Shown: one piece after another, positions 1-7,019 of the stretch | Position numbering within the stretch: position 1 is the first letter of the stretch | Layout of the letters: every line of letters begins with the position of its first letter | Assembly: GCA_016743925.1 (NCBI GenBank) | Contig: JADGFH010000113.1 | Span: forward strand, 1-11,599 | DNA: 11,599 nucleotides | Direction of reading: 5' to 3' | DNA from: Labilibaculum sp. | GTDB lineage: Bacteria > Bacteroidota > Bacteroidia > Bacteroidales > Marinifilaceae | The notes under the pieces: model-generated | Database searches by the model: none | Told to the model about the DNA's origin: nothing | Seen by the model: the letters and a program-made list of their open reading frames with translations, nothing else | Position numbers and translations under genes: made by a program

Positions 1-411
1 GAAAACTGGCCTCAATTACATAGCAATCGACTATTACTTTCTATGGTTATCGAAAAATGGAAAAACAGTAAGCTGATTATTCATGTAAACGAAAATCATG
101 CAACTATTTTAGCAGATGTATGCAAAGCAAAGCCGGAAATAAGTAGAGAAGCCATTAAGAATGAGCTTTTGCCTAATAATGCAACAATGAGGTGTGGCAC
201 TTCCGGTATTTCATGGATTTACAGCCAATTACATACTATTTGTAATAATGAAACCTACTTAAGGGAAGCCCTTTATTGGCAAGAGACAAGCTTTTCTTTC
301 GATGAAACAGATACTGCATATGCTGGTTTTGCTTTTGAGAATGAAGACAATGCCTTTGGAATGTTAGAAGGAATATGCGAAGTTGTTGCAACTAATAAAA
401 ATGAAGTATAA
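1..411 (+). CDS. LanC-like (lanthionine cyclase-type) protein, C-terminal part
   Basis: The frame is open from base 1, so the gene begins upstream; 136 codons are visible and the Met at 43 is internal. I read it as the C-terminal end of a LanC-type alpha/alpha-barrel protein. LanC enzymes add cysteine thiols to dehydrated Ser/Thr to make lanthionine rings. Two stretches support this: RCGTSGISWIY (fragment residues 64-74), resembling the zinc-site CHGTAG..HIY of LanC, and AFGMLEGICEVV near the end, resembling the terminal GL.EG.AGI of the family. The zinc motif is altered: Arg stands where Cys is usual and Cys where His is usual. No WCYG-like zinc motif lies in the visible part. The stop overlaps the next start (TAATG), indicating translational coupling to the glycosyltransferase. 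No LanB dehydratase is visible here. Family assignment is moderate and catalytic activity uncertain. Confidence 0.55.
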   Translation, partial: ENWPQLHSNRLLLSMVIEKWKNSKLIIHVNENHATILADVCKAKPEISREAIKNELLPNNATMRCGTSGISWIYSQLHTICNNETYLREALYWQETSFSFDETDTAYAGFAFENEDNAFGMLEGICEVVATNKNEV

Positions 412-1601
412 TGATTAATTGGGTAATTGTTGATAATAATGATAGAGGATCTATTTATGGCGTAGGAACTTTTATTAATGAATTAATAAAAGGAGTATCT
501 AAGGAAAAATTAATTGATATTTATTTGTTGAAAGTAGGTTATAGGGTAAAGAAAGAATATAGTGTAGAGAAGGTTGATGGTATTACCATTATTAATATTC
601 CTATTCCTTCAAATTGGATTGAATTGGATCATGAATGTATTAGTCGCCAAAAAAAAATTGCAAAACGTATTGTTTCTCTTACAACCGACTTGTTTGAAAA
701 GAAAAAGGAACTAGTAATTCATCTTAACTATATATATCAGTTTTTTTTAGGAGAAGCTTTTAAAGCAGAATACAATTGTAAGTTGATTTATACACATCAT
801 GCCGAAATGAAGCTTGAAAAATCAATTAGTTCAAATAACCTTTTTTCTTTAAGTGATGAATTATTTTGTCTCGTTGATCGTGTGATTGCTGTAACAAATC
901 ATGGGAAGCGTAATTTAATTAATGATATGAAAGCCACTGAAGATAAGATTGAAGTGATATATAACGGAATTGATTTGCCTTTAAAAGTTCAAAAAAATAA
1001 TTTAACCAAACTCAAAAGAAAACTTAATCTGATTAAGTATGATAAAATCATCATGTATGCTGGTAGATTAGATAAAGAAAAAGGTATTTATGAATTACTA
1101 GATGCTTTCGAATTAATTAATAAAAACCATCCAAATTCTTGTCTTATTATGGCAGGCACAGGTAAATTACTTGATCAACAGGCAGAATATAATGCAAATA
1201 TTATATTTACTGGATTCGTGGATCGAAAATTTTTATGTGAATTGTATAGAATTGCTGATGTAGGCGTATTACCATCTTATGAGGAGCAATGTAGCTTTGT
1301 GTTATTGGAAATGCTACAAAGTGGACTCCCCGTTGTTGCAAATAGTGTAGGTGGTTTAATTGAAATTATAAACCACGGTACAAATGGCTTTCTTACTGAA
1401 TACATAATAAATGAAGAAAATAAGAAAATTCCCAGCGTTGATTCTCTTGTAACTGGAATTATAGAAATTACAGGTAATGAACACACCGCATCAAGATACT
1501 CAAAAGGAGCAGAAGCATCTGTTCAGAAATTTTTTACCAGAGCACAAATGTGTTCTAAGTATATTGATTTAATCAATAGTATTAGGAGTGGCCAATCCTA
1601 A
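411..1601 (+). CDS. GT4-type glycosyltransferase of the GG-Bacteroidales peptide system
   Basis: The 396-aa protein has the two-Rossmann (GT-B) layout of glycosyltransferase family 4 and would transfer a sugar from a nucleotide-sugar donor. The N-terminal domain has a glycine loop (SIYGVGTF, 14-21) and a HH pair (129-130). A linker follows with VIAVTNHGKRNL (158-169). The C-terminal domain has IYNGID (183-188), AGRLDKEKG (217-225, with the Arg and Lys that usually hold donor phosphates), GTG (249-251), and the EX7E pair E292/E300 in EEQCSFVLLE. There is no signal peptide or membrane segment, so it should act in the cytoplasm. It is coupled by a 1-nt overlap to the LanC-like gene and lies 63 bp before the precursor. 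A GT4 family specific to such Bacteroidales peptide loci is known from comparative genomics, so glycosylation of the peptide is plausible but inferred. The gene is strikingly AT-rich. Confidence 0.85.
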   Translation: MINWVIVDNNDRGSIYGVGTFINELIKGVSKEKLIDIYLLKVGYRVKKEYSVEKVDGITIINIPIPSNWIELDHECISRQKKIAKRIVSLTTDLFEKKKELVIHLNYIYQFFLGEAFKAEYNCKLIYTHHAEMKLEKSISSNNLFSLSDELFCLVDRVIAVTNHGKRNLINDMKATEDKIEVIYNGIDLPLKVQKNNLTKLKRKLNLIKYDKIIMYAGRLDKEKGIYELLDAFELINKNHPNSCLIMAGTGKLLDQQAEYNANIIFTGFVDRKFLCELYRIADVGVLPSYEEQCSFVLLEMLQSGLPVVANSVGGLIEIINHGTNGFLTEYIINEENKKIPSVDSLVTGIIEITGNEHTASRYSKGAEASVQKFFTRAQMCSKYIDLINSIRSGQS

Positions 1602-1629
1602 GGTGTGAACAAGCCGAAAAATCACCTTA
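1599..1629 (+). other. Weak hairpin between glycosyltransferase and precursor
   Basis: TAAGGTG (1599-1605, including the glycosyltransferase stop codon) pairs perfectly with CACCTTA (1623-1629) across a 17-nt loop. No T-run follows. A competing 6-bp hairpin, TTAGGA/TCCTAA, sits just upstream and overlaps it. It may be an mRNA processing or stability element, or chance. Confidence 0.25.
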
Positions 1630-1664
1630 AATAAGAAGTAGGCATAATTTATTAATTTTTAAAA

Positions 1665-1880
1665 ATGAAAAAAATTACAAAACTAAAGTTGAGCGAAATT
1701 AGCAAAGCTAATATGGACGAAAAAGAATTGCAGAATATTCATGGTGGGAGTTATTGTGCATGGGGGCAAACTAATCGTGCATCTAATAATGACGAGGGAA
1801 AATGCTCGTGCTTATGTTCCGGTGATTATTATTCTGGACTTCATTCAAATGGAGATTTTATGAATGCATCAGACTGGTAA
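1665..1880 (+). CDS. RiPP precursor peptide, GG-Bacteroidales radical SAM target type
   Basis: The 71-aa peptide is almost certainly the substrate of the locus. The leader (1-28) starts MKKITKLKLSEISKANMD and ends ELQNIHGG, the pattern of the Bacteroidales natural-product precursor family with a double-glycine cleavage site (family recalled as TIGR04149). Cleavage after G28 would release a 43-aa core with four cysteines (31, 47, 49, 51), seven serines, one threonine and many Gly, Asn and Asp residues; KCSCLCSGDYYSG (46-58) is the densest part. Cys is the usual target of radical SAM/SPASM thioether chemistry, and Ser/Thr would suit glycosylation or lanthionine formation; which happens is unknown. 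The start is unambiguous: ATG after an A/T-rich tract, with no Shine-Dalgarno site, as usual in Bacteroidota. The hairpin right after the stop suggests precursor mRNA is made in excess over the downstream genes. Confidence 0.9.
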   Translation: MKKITKLKLSEISKANMDEKELQNIHGGSYCAWGQTNRASNNDEGKCSCLCSGDYYSGLHSNGDFMNASDW

Positions 1881-1898
1881 TGAATTAATTTAAAAAAG

Positions 1899-1928
1899 AT
1901 GCTGCCTGCTGTGTTTAGTAGGTAGCAT
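1899..1928 (+). terminator. Hairpin after precursor, probable attenuator
   Basis: ATGCTGCCTGCT (1899-1910) pairs with AGTAGGTAGCAT (1917-1928): 12 bp with two G-T wobbles and a 6-nt loop (GTGTTT). A-run AAAAAA lies upstream and only TTCTT follows, so termination should be partial. It sits 18 bp after the precursor stop and less than 20 bp before the lipoprotein gene. A leaky terminator or 3'-stabilising hairpin here would keep precursor transcripts abundant while letting the modification genes be read at a lower level. Function is inferred from position. Confidence 0.6.
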
Positions 1929-1945
1929 TCTTAAAATTGAGAAAA

Positions 1946-3190
1946 ATGAATTTAACTAATTTACTCTTTACTACACTATTTGTAATTCTATGCTTTTCCG
2001 CCTGCAAAGAAACTGTAAAGGAGAGTAATAAAAATATTGATAATATCATTCGGCTTGATGAGGCCATTGAGAATCCACAAGAGGTATTACTGTCTTCTTT
2101 GGTAGACAGCATTACATTAATTCCATTAGAGACGAATACGAATATTTTAGTGGATGGGAATCCGAGGTTTTCTTTCTGTGAACAATTTATCGAGGTTGAC
2201 ACAAGGTTATTTGATTGGAAAGGGAATTTTGTAAAAAAAATAGGAAAACGAGGTAGGGGCCCTGGTGAAGATATTCACTCATGTCCACAAATTAAATACA
2301 AAGAAGGTGAGTTTTGGTCTCGAGGATCTAAGTTGATAGGATACGATTCGTTAGGGAAGTACGTTGGAAAAGAATGGCACTTTTTTAAAGAAACGAAAGA
2401 TAAACCCTTGGGAACAGGACGTAATTTTTTCGATATTGAGTTTGTGGGAGACAAAATAGTAATGTACCAATTTCCTGATTCCCTATATTGGATAAACAAA
2501 CAGTTTGAACTTACAAGTGGTGAGATGGTGATAAAAAATGATATTTATCAAAAAGAGTGTGGTAGTTTTTCAGGTATAAACAGATATTTTTCAACATTTA
2601 AGAATCAGGTAATCTTTTATAATTTTTTTAATGATACAATATATAATGTAGATGTAAATCGAATAAACCCCAGATATGTGTTACAGTATCCGAATTCAAA
2701 ACTTCCTGAAGAATTTTTCCCACACAAAAATGGATCATTTTTAACGAAAGCACTAAAAGCCAGACAAAGTGGAAGTTTTAATAGTTTAGAAGAGTTTAAA
2801 TTAAGTGATGGTAAGATTAGAGTATACACTTTAGATGAAACTCAAAATTACTTATTTTTCATTTATAGAAGAACATATTTTTGGGGTAAGTTCAGGGGAA
2901 AGAAGAGTCTGGGATATCAGTTGGCATTCTATGATAAAAGTACAGGCAAAACAATTGCTCTTAAAGACAAATGTTTTCGTAATGATATAATTATAGGACT
3001 GGAATTCTTGCCATTATGGGGTGCATTTAATGAAAAATTAATTGCTTCCATTAATTCTTATGAATTAATTCAATTTGTGAAGGATAAACAGGAAAATGGA
3101 GAGCAGATAAATGAAAAATTACTAGCTATTTTAAAACAACTAAAAGAAGACGATAACCCTGTGTTAGTTGTTGCTCATCTAAAGAAATAA
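1946..3190 (+). CDS. 6-bladed beta-propeller lipoprotein (copy 1)
   Basis: The protein is 414 aa from the ATG at 1946. An in-frame TTG at 1937 would add M-R-K and supply the positive charge typical of a lipoprotein signal, so it is a real alternative start. The hydrophobic segment LLFTTLFVILCFSAC ends in a lipobox (FSA-C20), so the mature protein should be lipid-anchored on the periplasmic or outer-membrane side. Next comes LLSSLVDSITLIPLET and then the hallmark IGKRGRGPGE (99-108), typical of the Bacteroidota 6-bladed beta-propeller family (PF17170/DUF5128 type). The rest is beta-rich repeats with aromatic/Asp turns, ending PVLVVAHLKK. It is paralogous over its full length to the lipoprotein at 7310-8515. 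It lies between precursor and maturase, so it belongs to the peptide locus. Self-protection, surface capture or an export role are all possible; nothing in the sequence decides between them. Confidence 0.85.
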   Translation: MNLTNLLFTTLFVILCFSACKETVKESNKNIDNIIRLDEAIENPQEVLLSSLVDSITLIPLETNTNILVDGNPRFSFCEQFIEVDTRLFDWKGNFVKKIGKRGRGPGEDIHSCPQIKYKEGEFWSRGSKLIGYDSLGKYVGKEWHFFKETKDKPLGTGRNFFDIEFVGDKIVMYQFPDSLYWINKQFELTSGEMVIKNDIYQKECGSFSGINRYFSTFKNQVIFYNFFNDTIYNVDVNRINPRYVLQYPNSKLPEEFFPHKNGSFLTKALKARQSGSFNSLEEFKLSDGKIRVYTLDETQNYLFFIYRRTYFWGKFRGKKSLGYQLAFYDKSTGKTIALKDKCFRNDIIIGLEFLPLWGAFNEKLIASINSYELIQFVKDKQENGEQINEKLLAILKQLKEDDNPVLVVAHLKK

Positions 3191-3224
3191 AAAGGATGTT
3201 ACGGAATAGTAATGTTGAATAAAT

Positions 3225-4730
3225 ATGTCAATTAAAATGAACACAATGAAATCAACCAGTTATTTTGAATCTATAAATAAAAATCATTATTTGTATGATA
3301 AGGGGAAATCTCTTTTTGTAAATGTACATCCTGTTTTACGACTAATTATGAGTTTGTCCGAAAAAGATAACTTAAACACTTCTTTGCTTATTGAAAGAGC
3401 TGCAGATGAGTTTCCAGATTTGGCAGTTGAAGAACTTGAGTATTATACTCAGAAATACCAATTCTTAAAGGCAAATGGTTTCTTTAAGAATCGATCTTAT
3501 GAAGATCAGTTTGGAGGAGTTGTATCTCCTGAACTTGTAGAAAAGCAACTTGCTAATATTGATAATATTGTATTTCAGATAACGGATATTTGCAATTTAA
3601 ATTGCACTTATTGTTGTTTTGGAGACATGTACGAAAACCAAAGATTTATAAAAAACAAGCACATGGATTTATCCACTGTTAAGAAAATAATAAGGTATAT
3701 GATACCTTATTGGAACAGTGATATAAATATTTCAAAAAATAATCAAATTCGAATAGGATTTTATGGAGGAGAACCTCTTTTAAATATAGACTTGGTTAAA
3801 AAAGTAGTAGATATATTTTCAAAACTAAAATTGAATAATAATGCTTCTTTTGGATATAATATGACAACCAATGGTATGCTTCTTGATAAACACATAGATT
3901 TTCTTGTGGAGCATAATTTCGATTTATTGATTAGTCTTGATGGCGATAAGAAAAGTAATTCGCTAAGACTAGATAAAAGAGGTAATGAGTCTTATGATAT
4001 CGTGTTTGGAAATATTAAAAAAATAAAAACAAAGTATCCAGAATATTTTGACAAGTGTGTCGAATTCAACTCCGTGCTTAACATAAACTCAAGTGCTCCG
4101 AAAGTACATCAGTATATGCATAGGGAATTCAACAAAATTCCATCCATGGCAACAATTTCGGATAATCAACTAAACGAAGATAAAAAAGAAGAATATGAGA
4201 GGATAAGGCAAGGGTATAGCGAAACAAAAGAAATGACGGAAAAGTCACTGGTTAAAAGTAATGTTATGCAGGATTTAGGAACTTTTTTCTATAATAACAC
4301 TGACAACTCTTATAAGCATTACTATGAATTATTGGTTGGAGAAAATAATGAACAGAAAAGATTGCCAACAGGTACATGTTTACCCTTTTGGAAGAAAATG
4401 TACGTCGTGCCCAATGGAGAAATATATGCTTGTGAGCGCATAGGTTTTGATCATGTTTTAGGAACCGTAAAGGAGAATGTTGAGATAAATACAAAATATA
4501 TCGCAGATTTATACACTCAATATTTTAAGAATCTTTCTGAGCAATGTAAATCCTGTTACGAGGCTGAGTCATGTGGTAAATGTATTTTTCAATTTGAATT
4601 TGAAAAGAAAGTTCCAATCTGTATCGATAAAAAAGATGAAATACAATATAGAGCTTTATTAGCTAGAAGGATTAGTGTGTTAGAGGGGGAGCCTCAATGG
4701 GTTAGTGTTATAAATAAAATAGTTTTATGA
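3225..4730 (+). CDS. Radical SAM/SPASM peptide maturase, GG-Bacteroidales family
   Basis: The 501-aa enzyme is predicted to modify the Cys-rich precursor by S-adenosylmethionine radical chemistry. Residues 1-110 form a RiPP-recognition-like N-terminal region. The radical SAM core begins VFQITDICNLNCTYC, with the 4Fe-4S ligands C123, C127, C130 (CX3CX2C) and an extra C131. GFYGGEP (178-184) is the SAM-binding GGE motif, and NMTTNG (212-217) and SLDG (237-240) follow as usual. The C-terminal SPASM domain is complete: C385-X12-G-X4-C403, then C441-X2-C444-X5-C450-X2-C453 and C466, enough for auxiliary clusters as in thioether-forming maturases. Family matches the radical SAM maturase recalled as TIGR04148. 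ATGs at codons 5 and 8 are alternative starts. The stop overlaps the next gene by ATGA, so the two partners are translationally coupled. The product linkage cannot be read from the sequence. Confidence 0.92.
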   Translation: MSIKMNTMKSTSYFESINKNHYLYDKGKSLFVNVHPVLRLIMSLSEKDNLNTSLLIERAADEFPDLAVEELEYYTQKYQFLKANGFFKNRSYEDQFGGVVSPELVEKQLANIDNIVFQITDICNLNCTYCCFGDMYENQRFIKNKHMDLSTVKKIIRYMIPYWNSDINISKNNQIRIGFYGGEPLLNIDLVKKVVDIFSKLKLNNNASFGYNMTTNGMLLDKHIDFLVEHNFDLLISLDGDKKSNSLRLDKRGNESYDIVFGNIKKIKTKYPEYFDKCVEFNSVLNINSSAPKVHQYMHREFNKIPSMATISDNQLNEDKKEEYERIRQGYSETKEMTEKSLVKSNVMQDLGTFFYNNTDNSYKHYYELLVGENNEQKRLPTGTCLPFWKKMYVVPNGEIYACERIGFDHVLGTVKENVEINTKYIADLYTQYFKNLSEQCKSCYEAESCGKCIFQFEFEKKVPICIDKKDEIQYRALLARRISVLEGEPQWVSVINKIVL

Positions 4731-5977
4731 TTATGAAAAAAAAGTATTGGCTTATATTAGATTCATATGTGTTCATTTGGTCTAATAAGGATAGTGTTCT
4801 TATATATAATAGCTTATCTGGAAAAAGTTTTGCATTAACTATTACCGATCAATTAAGCTTGGTAATTGATCGTTTACAAGTTAAAGAGAATTTATACTGC
4901 ATAGAAATAAGTAGTAATGAGCTTGTAAATATTGAGATAAAAGGATTCATAAAACTTCTACGCACCCATTTTTGTGGTGATCTATTAGATCAAAGTATTT
5001 CCAATAAGAAACCTCTTGTTTATATTCCAGAGTTGAATATTAACGAAGAAATTGATAGAACCGAAAATTTAGTAAAGAGTGATGCTGTTTTTGGGCAAGA
5101 AGTAGTACGGAACCTGTCGGAAATCACTTTTTATGTTACAGGGGAATGTAGAGTTGGGTGTCATAATTGCGATAAAACAAATAAACAGCTAGAATGGTGC
5201 TGTAATGAAAATAATGAATTAGAAATTAACAGCATAAAAAATTTCATACGAAAAAATAAAAAGAATGCTATCCAGAGGTTAAATTTCTTTGGAGGAGACT
5301 TATTTAATTATTCTTATTTAGATGAATTATTGCAATATTTAAATGCTTTTAACGTAAATCAGCAGTTTTATTCTCATTATACATTATTGCCCACAAAAGC
5401 ATCTATCTGGAAATACATACAAAAAGATAATTGTAATTTGAATCTTTTAATTGACGGCTCTTTTAATGAAGGATTATTGATAGATGCAATTGAAACGACA
5501 TTGAAACATGAGATTAGAGCTAATTTTAATTTTATTGTAGAAGATGAAGATCAATATGAGTATATTAGTGATATTATTGAAAAGTATGAGTTGAGTTCGA
5601 AAATACAACCACATTATAATGGATCGAACCTTAAGTTTTTTAAAGATCATATTTATCTTACCGAAGAAGACCTAAAAAAACCAGACTTAAGCAAACGTGA
5701 GGTATTTGCTCACCAAGCTTTAAATACCAATGATTTTGGTAAGCTAACCATCACTCCAGACGGTAAGGTGTATGCCAATCCAAAATTTCCTGCGCTGGGC
5801 ACAATTGAAGACGAGATTCGGGAACTGGTATATAAAGAAATGGATCAAGGATCCTCGTGGCGTCGTACTCGCGACATGGAACCCTGTTCCGACTGTGTTT
5901 ACCAATGGCTGTGCCCTTCCCCATCGAATTACGAACTGGCCATAGGCAAACCCAATTTATGTCATGTAAAGCCATAG
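4727..5977 (+). CDS. Pseudo-rSAM partner protein, GG-Bacteroidales system
   Basis: The 416-aa protein is a diverged radical SAM relative, fitting the pseudo-rSAM partner of this system (recalled as TIGR04150). Layout: a beta-rich N-terminal region (1-125), a core opening ITFYVTGECRVGCHNC, FFGGDLF (187-193) in place of the SAM-binding GGE, LLIDG (240-244), and a C-terminal SPASM-like tail. Despite the family name, the three core cysteines are present as CX3CX2C (C141, C145, C148). The tail keeps C387, C390, C396 and C412 but lacks the first two SPASM cysteines (N351 stands at one of them) and one later cysteine. It may hold the peptide or relay electrons for the upstream maturase, or retain some activity. 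The start overlaps the maturase stop by 4 nt; a Met at codon 3 is an alternative. Composition rises from about 30% GC to about 50% over the last 85 codons, unlike the rest of the gene. Confidence 0.82.
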   Translation: MIMKKKYWLILDSYVFIWSNKDSVLIYNSLSGKSFALTITDQLSLVIDRLQVKENLYCIEISSNELVNIEIKGFIKLLRTHFCGDLLDQSISNKKPLVYIPELNINEEIDRTENLVKSDAVFGQEVVRNLSEITFYVTGECRVGCHNCDKTNKQLEWCCNENNELEINSIKNFIRKNKKNAIQRLNFFGGDLFNYSYLDELLQYLNAFNVNQQFYSHYTLLPTKASIWKYIQKDNCNLNLLIDGSFNEGLLIDAIETTLKHEIRANFNFIVEDEDQYEYISDIIEKYELSSKIQPHYNGSNLKFFKDHIYLTEEDLKKPDLSKREVFAHQALNTNDFGKLTITPDGKVYANPKFPALGTIEDEIRELVYKEMDQGSSWRRTRDMEPCSDCVYQWLCPSPSNYELAIGKPNLCHVKP

Positions 5978-6074
5978 TTTACTCCTGAAAAAAATCGTGC
6001 ATTAATCATTTACATAGTGTTGGCAGTTACAAATTACTTGCAAGTGTTCAAAATCTGAATTTAAGTTAGCATCT

Positions 6075-6192
6075 AGGCAATGTAAGCAGGCATTTAAGCA
6101 ATGATTAGTAAGCAAAAATTGAATGTAAGTATTTATTTATCCAATGTAAGAAAGCATTAATACAAAGTTAGTAAGTAATAAGGCAATGTAAG
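6075..6192 (+). repeat. Degenerate GTAAG repeats in the 5978-6266 spacer
   Basis: The 289-bp stretch between the pseudo-rSAM stop and the next start holds no convincing gene. It contains an exact 12-bp direct repeat AGGCAATGTAAG (6075-6086 and 6181-6192) with decayed copies between, such as CCAATGTAAG (6141-6150) and GAATGTAAG (6121-6129). GTAAG occurs six times, starting at 6082, 6108, 6125, 6146, 6171 and 6188 (spacings 26, 17, 21, 25, 17). A perfect palindrome ACTTGCAAGT lies at 6036-6045. The irregular spacing argues against CRISPR. It could be a decayed tandem array, a regulator-binding region or slippage-generated filler. No terminator with a T-run is obvious. Confidence 0.55.
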
Positions 6193-6266
6193 TCGCTGCC
6201 TGTTAAATGCTGAAAGTAGCTATTTATCATGAAAAATAAAAGTTGTTAATCCTAAAACCCAAAGCC

Positions 6267-6947
6267 ATGTTAAAAAGATTAGAGAACAAATTAATGATGT
6301 TGAACATTGTTTTGAGTTTTTTAAAACAGAACCGTAGTTTATGGGAAGCATCACCAGTAATTGTCGAATTGATTAGCAATATGGAAAATCTAATTAGCGA
6401 AATAGAATCGCTTCGTTTGCTAACCGAGAGCAATTTGACAGGAATTACGGCCGAAAAAAACAAGCAGCAGGAAGAATTAATCGACAAGGCCTACGAGCTA
6501 TCTTCGGTTTTGTATGCAATGGCTTCGCTTGCTGACAATAAAGTACTCAAGGCCAAGGTAGACTATACCGAAAGCGAATTGCAAAACATACGTGGTGGCG
6601 ATTTGCTTGCTACTTGCACAGCTGTTGTAGCTATTGTTAAGGAGAATTTAACTGCCTTAGAGCGATTCGAAATAACTGAGGATGATGCTAGCGATCTGGA
6701 GAATTTGATTGCTTCCTTTGCCGAAAACATTCCTGCATACCGGGTTTCGGTTACAGAGCGTAAAGCTGCCAACAAAAAAATGAAAGAGCTGTTTTTGAAA
6801 GCCAATAACCTGTTAAATGAACAAGTTGACAGAATGATTGTACGCTATAAAAACACATCGCCCAACGCTTATGCAGCCTACACAAATGCTCGTAGCATTG
6901 TACATTATGGCATTCGTCACGAAAGCAAATCGATTCTGGAAGCATAG
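6267..6947 (+). CDS. Helical protein of unknown function
   Basis: I do not recognise a function. From the ATG at 6267 the protein is 226 aa; the frame opens 8 codons earlier at a TTG (6243), which is less likely. It has no signal peptide or membrane helix and looks almost entirely alpha-helical, with heptad-like leucines in MLKRLENKLMMLNIVL and a charged middle (about residues 60-85). It has a single Cys (near 115) and ends with an aromatic/Arg-rich stretch (YAAYTNARSIVHYGIRHE). Similar helical proteins of about 220 aa occur widely as hypotheticals in Bacteroidota, as I recall. Its GC (about 42%) matches the transporter rather than the AT-rich peptide genes upstream. It separates the two peptide modules and is probably a resident bystander. 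The internal ELQNIRGG echoes the precursor leader, but in a helical context. Confidence 0.7.
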   Translation: MLKRLENKLMMLNIVLSFLKQNRSLWEASPVIVELISNMENLISEIESLRLLTESNLTGITAEKNKQQEELIDKAYELSSVLYAMASLADNKVLKAKVDYTESELQNIRGGDLLATCTAVVAIVKENLTALERFEITEDDASDLENLIASFAENIPAYRVSVTERKAANKKMKELFLKANNLLNEQVDRMIVRYKNTSPNAYAAYTNARSIVHYGIRHESKSILEA

Positions 6948-6958
6948 TAGCATCTTTT

Positions 6959-6994
6959 TTTGTGAAATGATATACCAAACACAAAATAAAATTG
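6959..6994 (+). promoter_or_regulatory. Possible Bacteroidota promoter before second precursor
   Basis: TTTG (6959-6962) and TAAAATTG (6987-6994) resemble the Bacteroidota -33 (TTTG) and -7 (TAnnTTTG, one mismatch) elements, 26 bp before the ATG at 7020. The 24-nt gap exceeds the usual 19-21, so this is weak. The T7 run at 6954-6961 could also be the tail of an upstream transcript, but no stable stem precedes it. Confidence 0.25.
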
Positions 6995-7019
6995 AATAAT
7001 AATTTATAAAATTAATGTC

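Noticed and set aside
6075..6192. CRISPR array
   Set aside because: Repeat units are only about 5-12 bp and imperfect, spacings are irregular (17-26 bp), and no cas gene is present.
6951..6962. Intrinsic terminator at the T-run after the helical protein gene
   Set aside because: No stable GC-containing stem precedes the T7 run; only a direct AGCAT repeat is seen.
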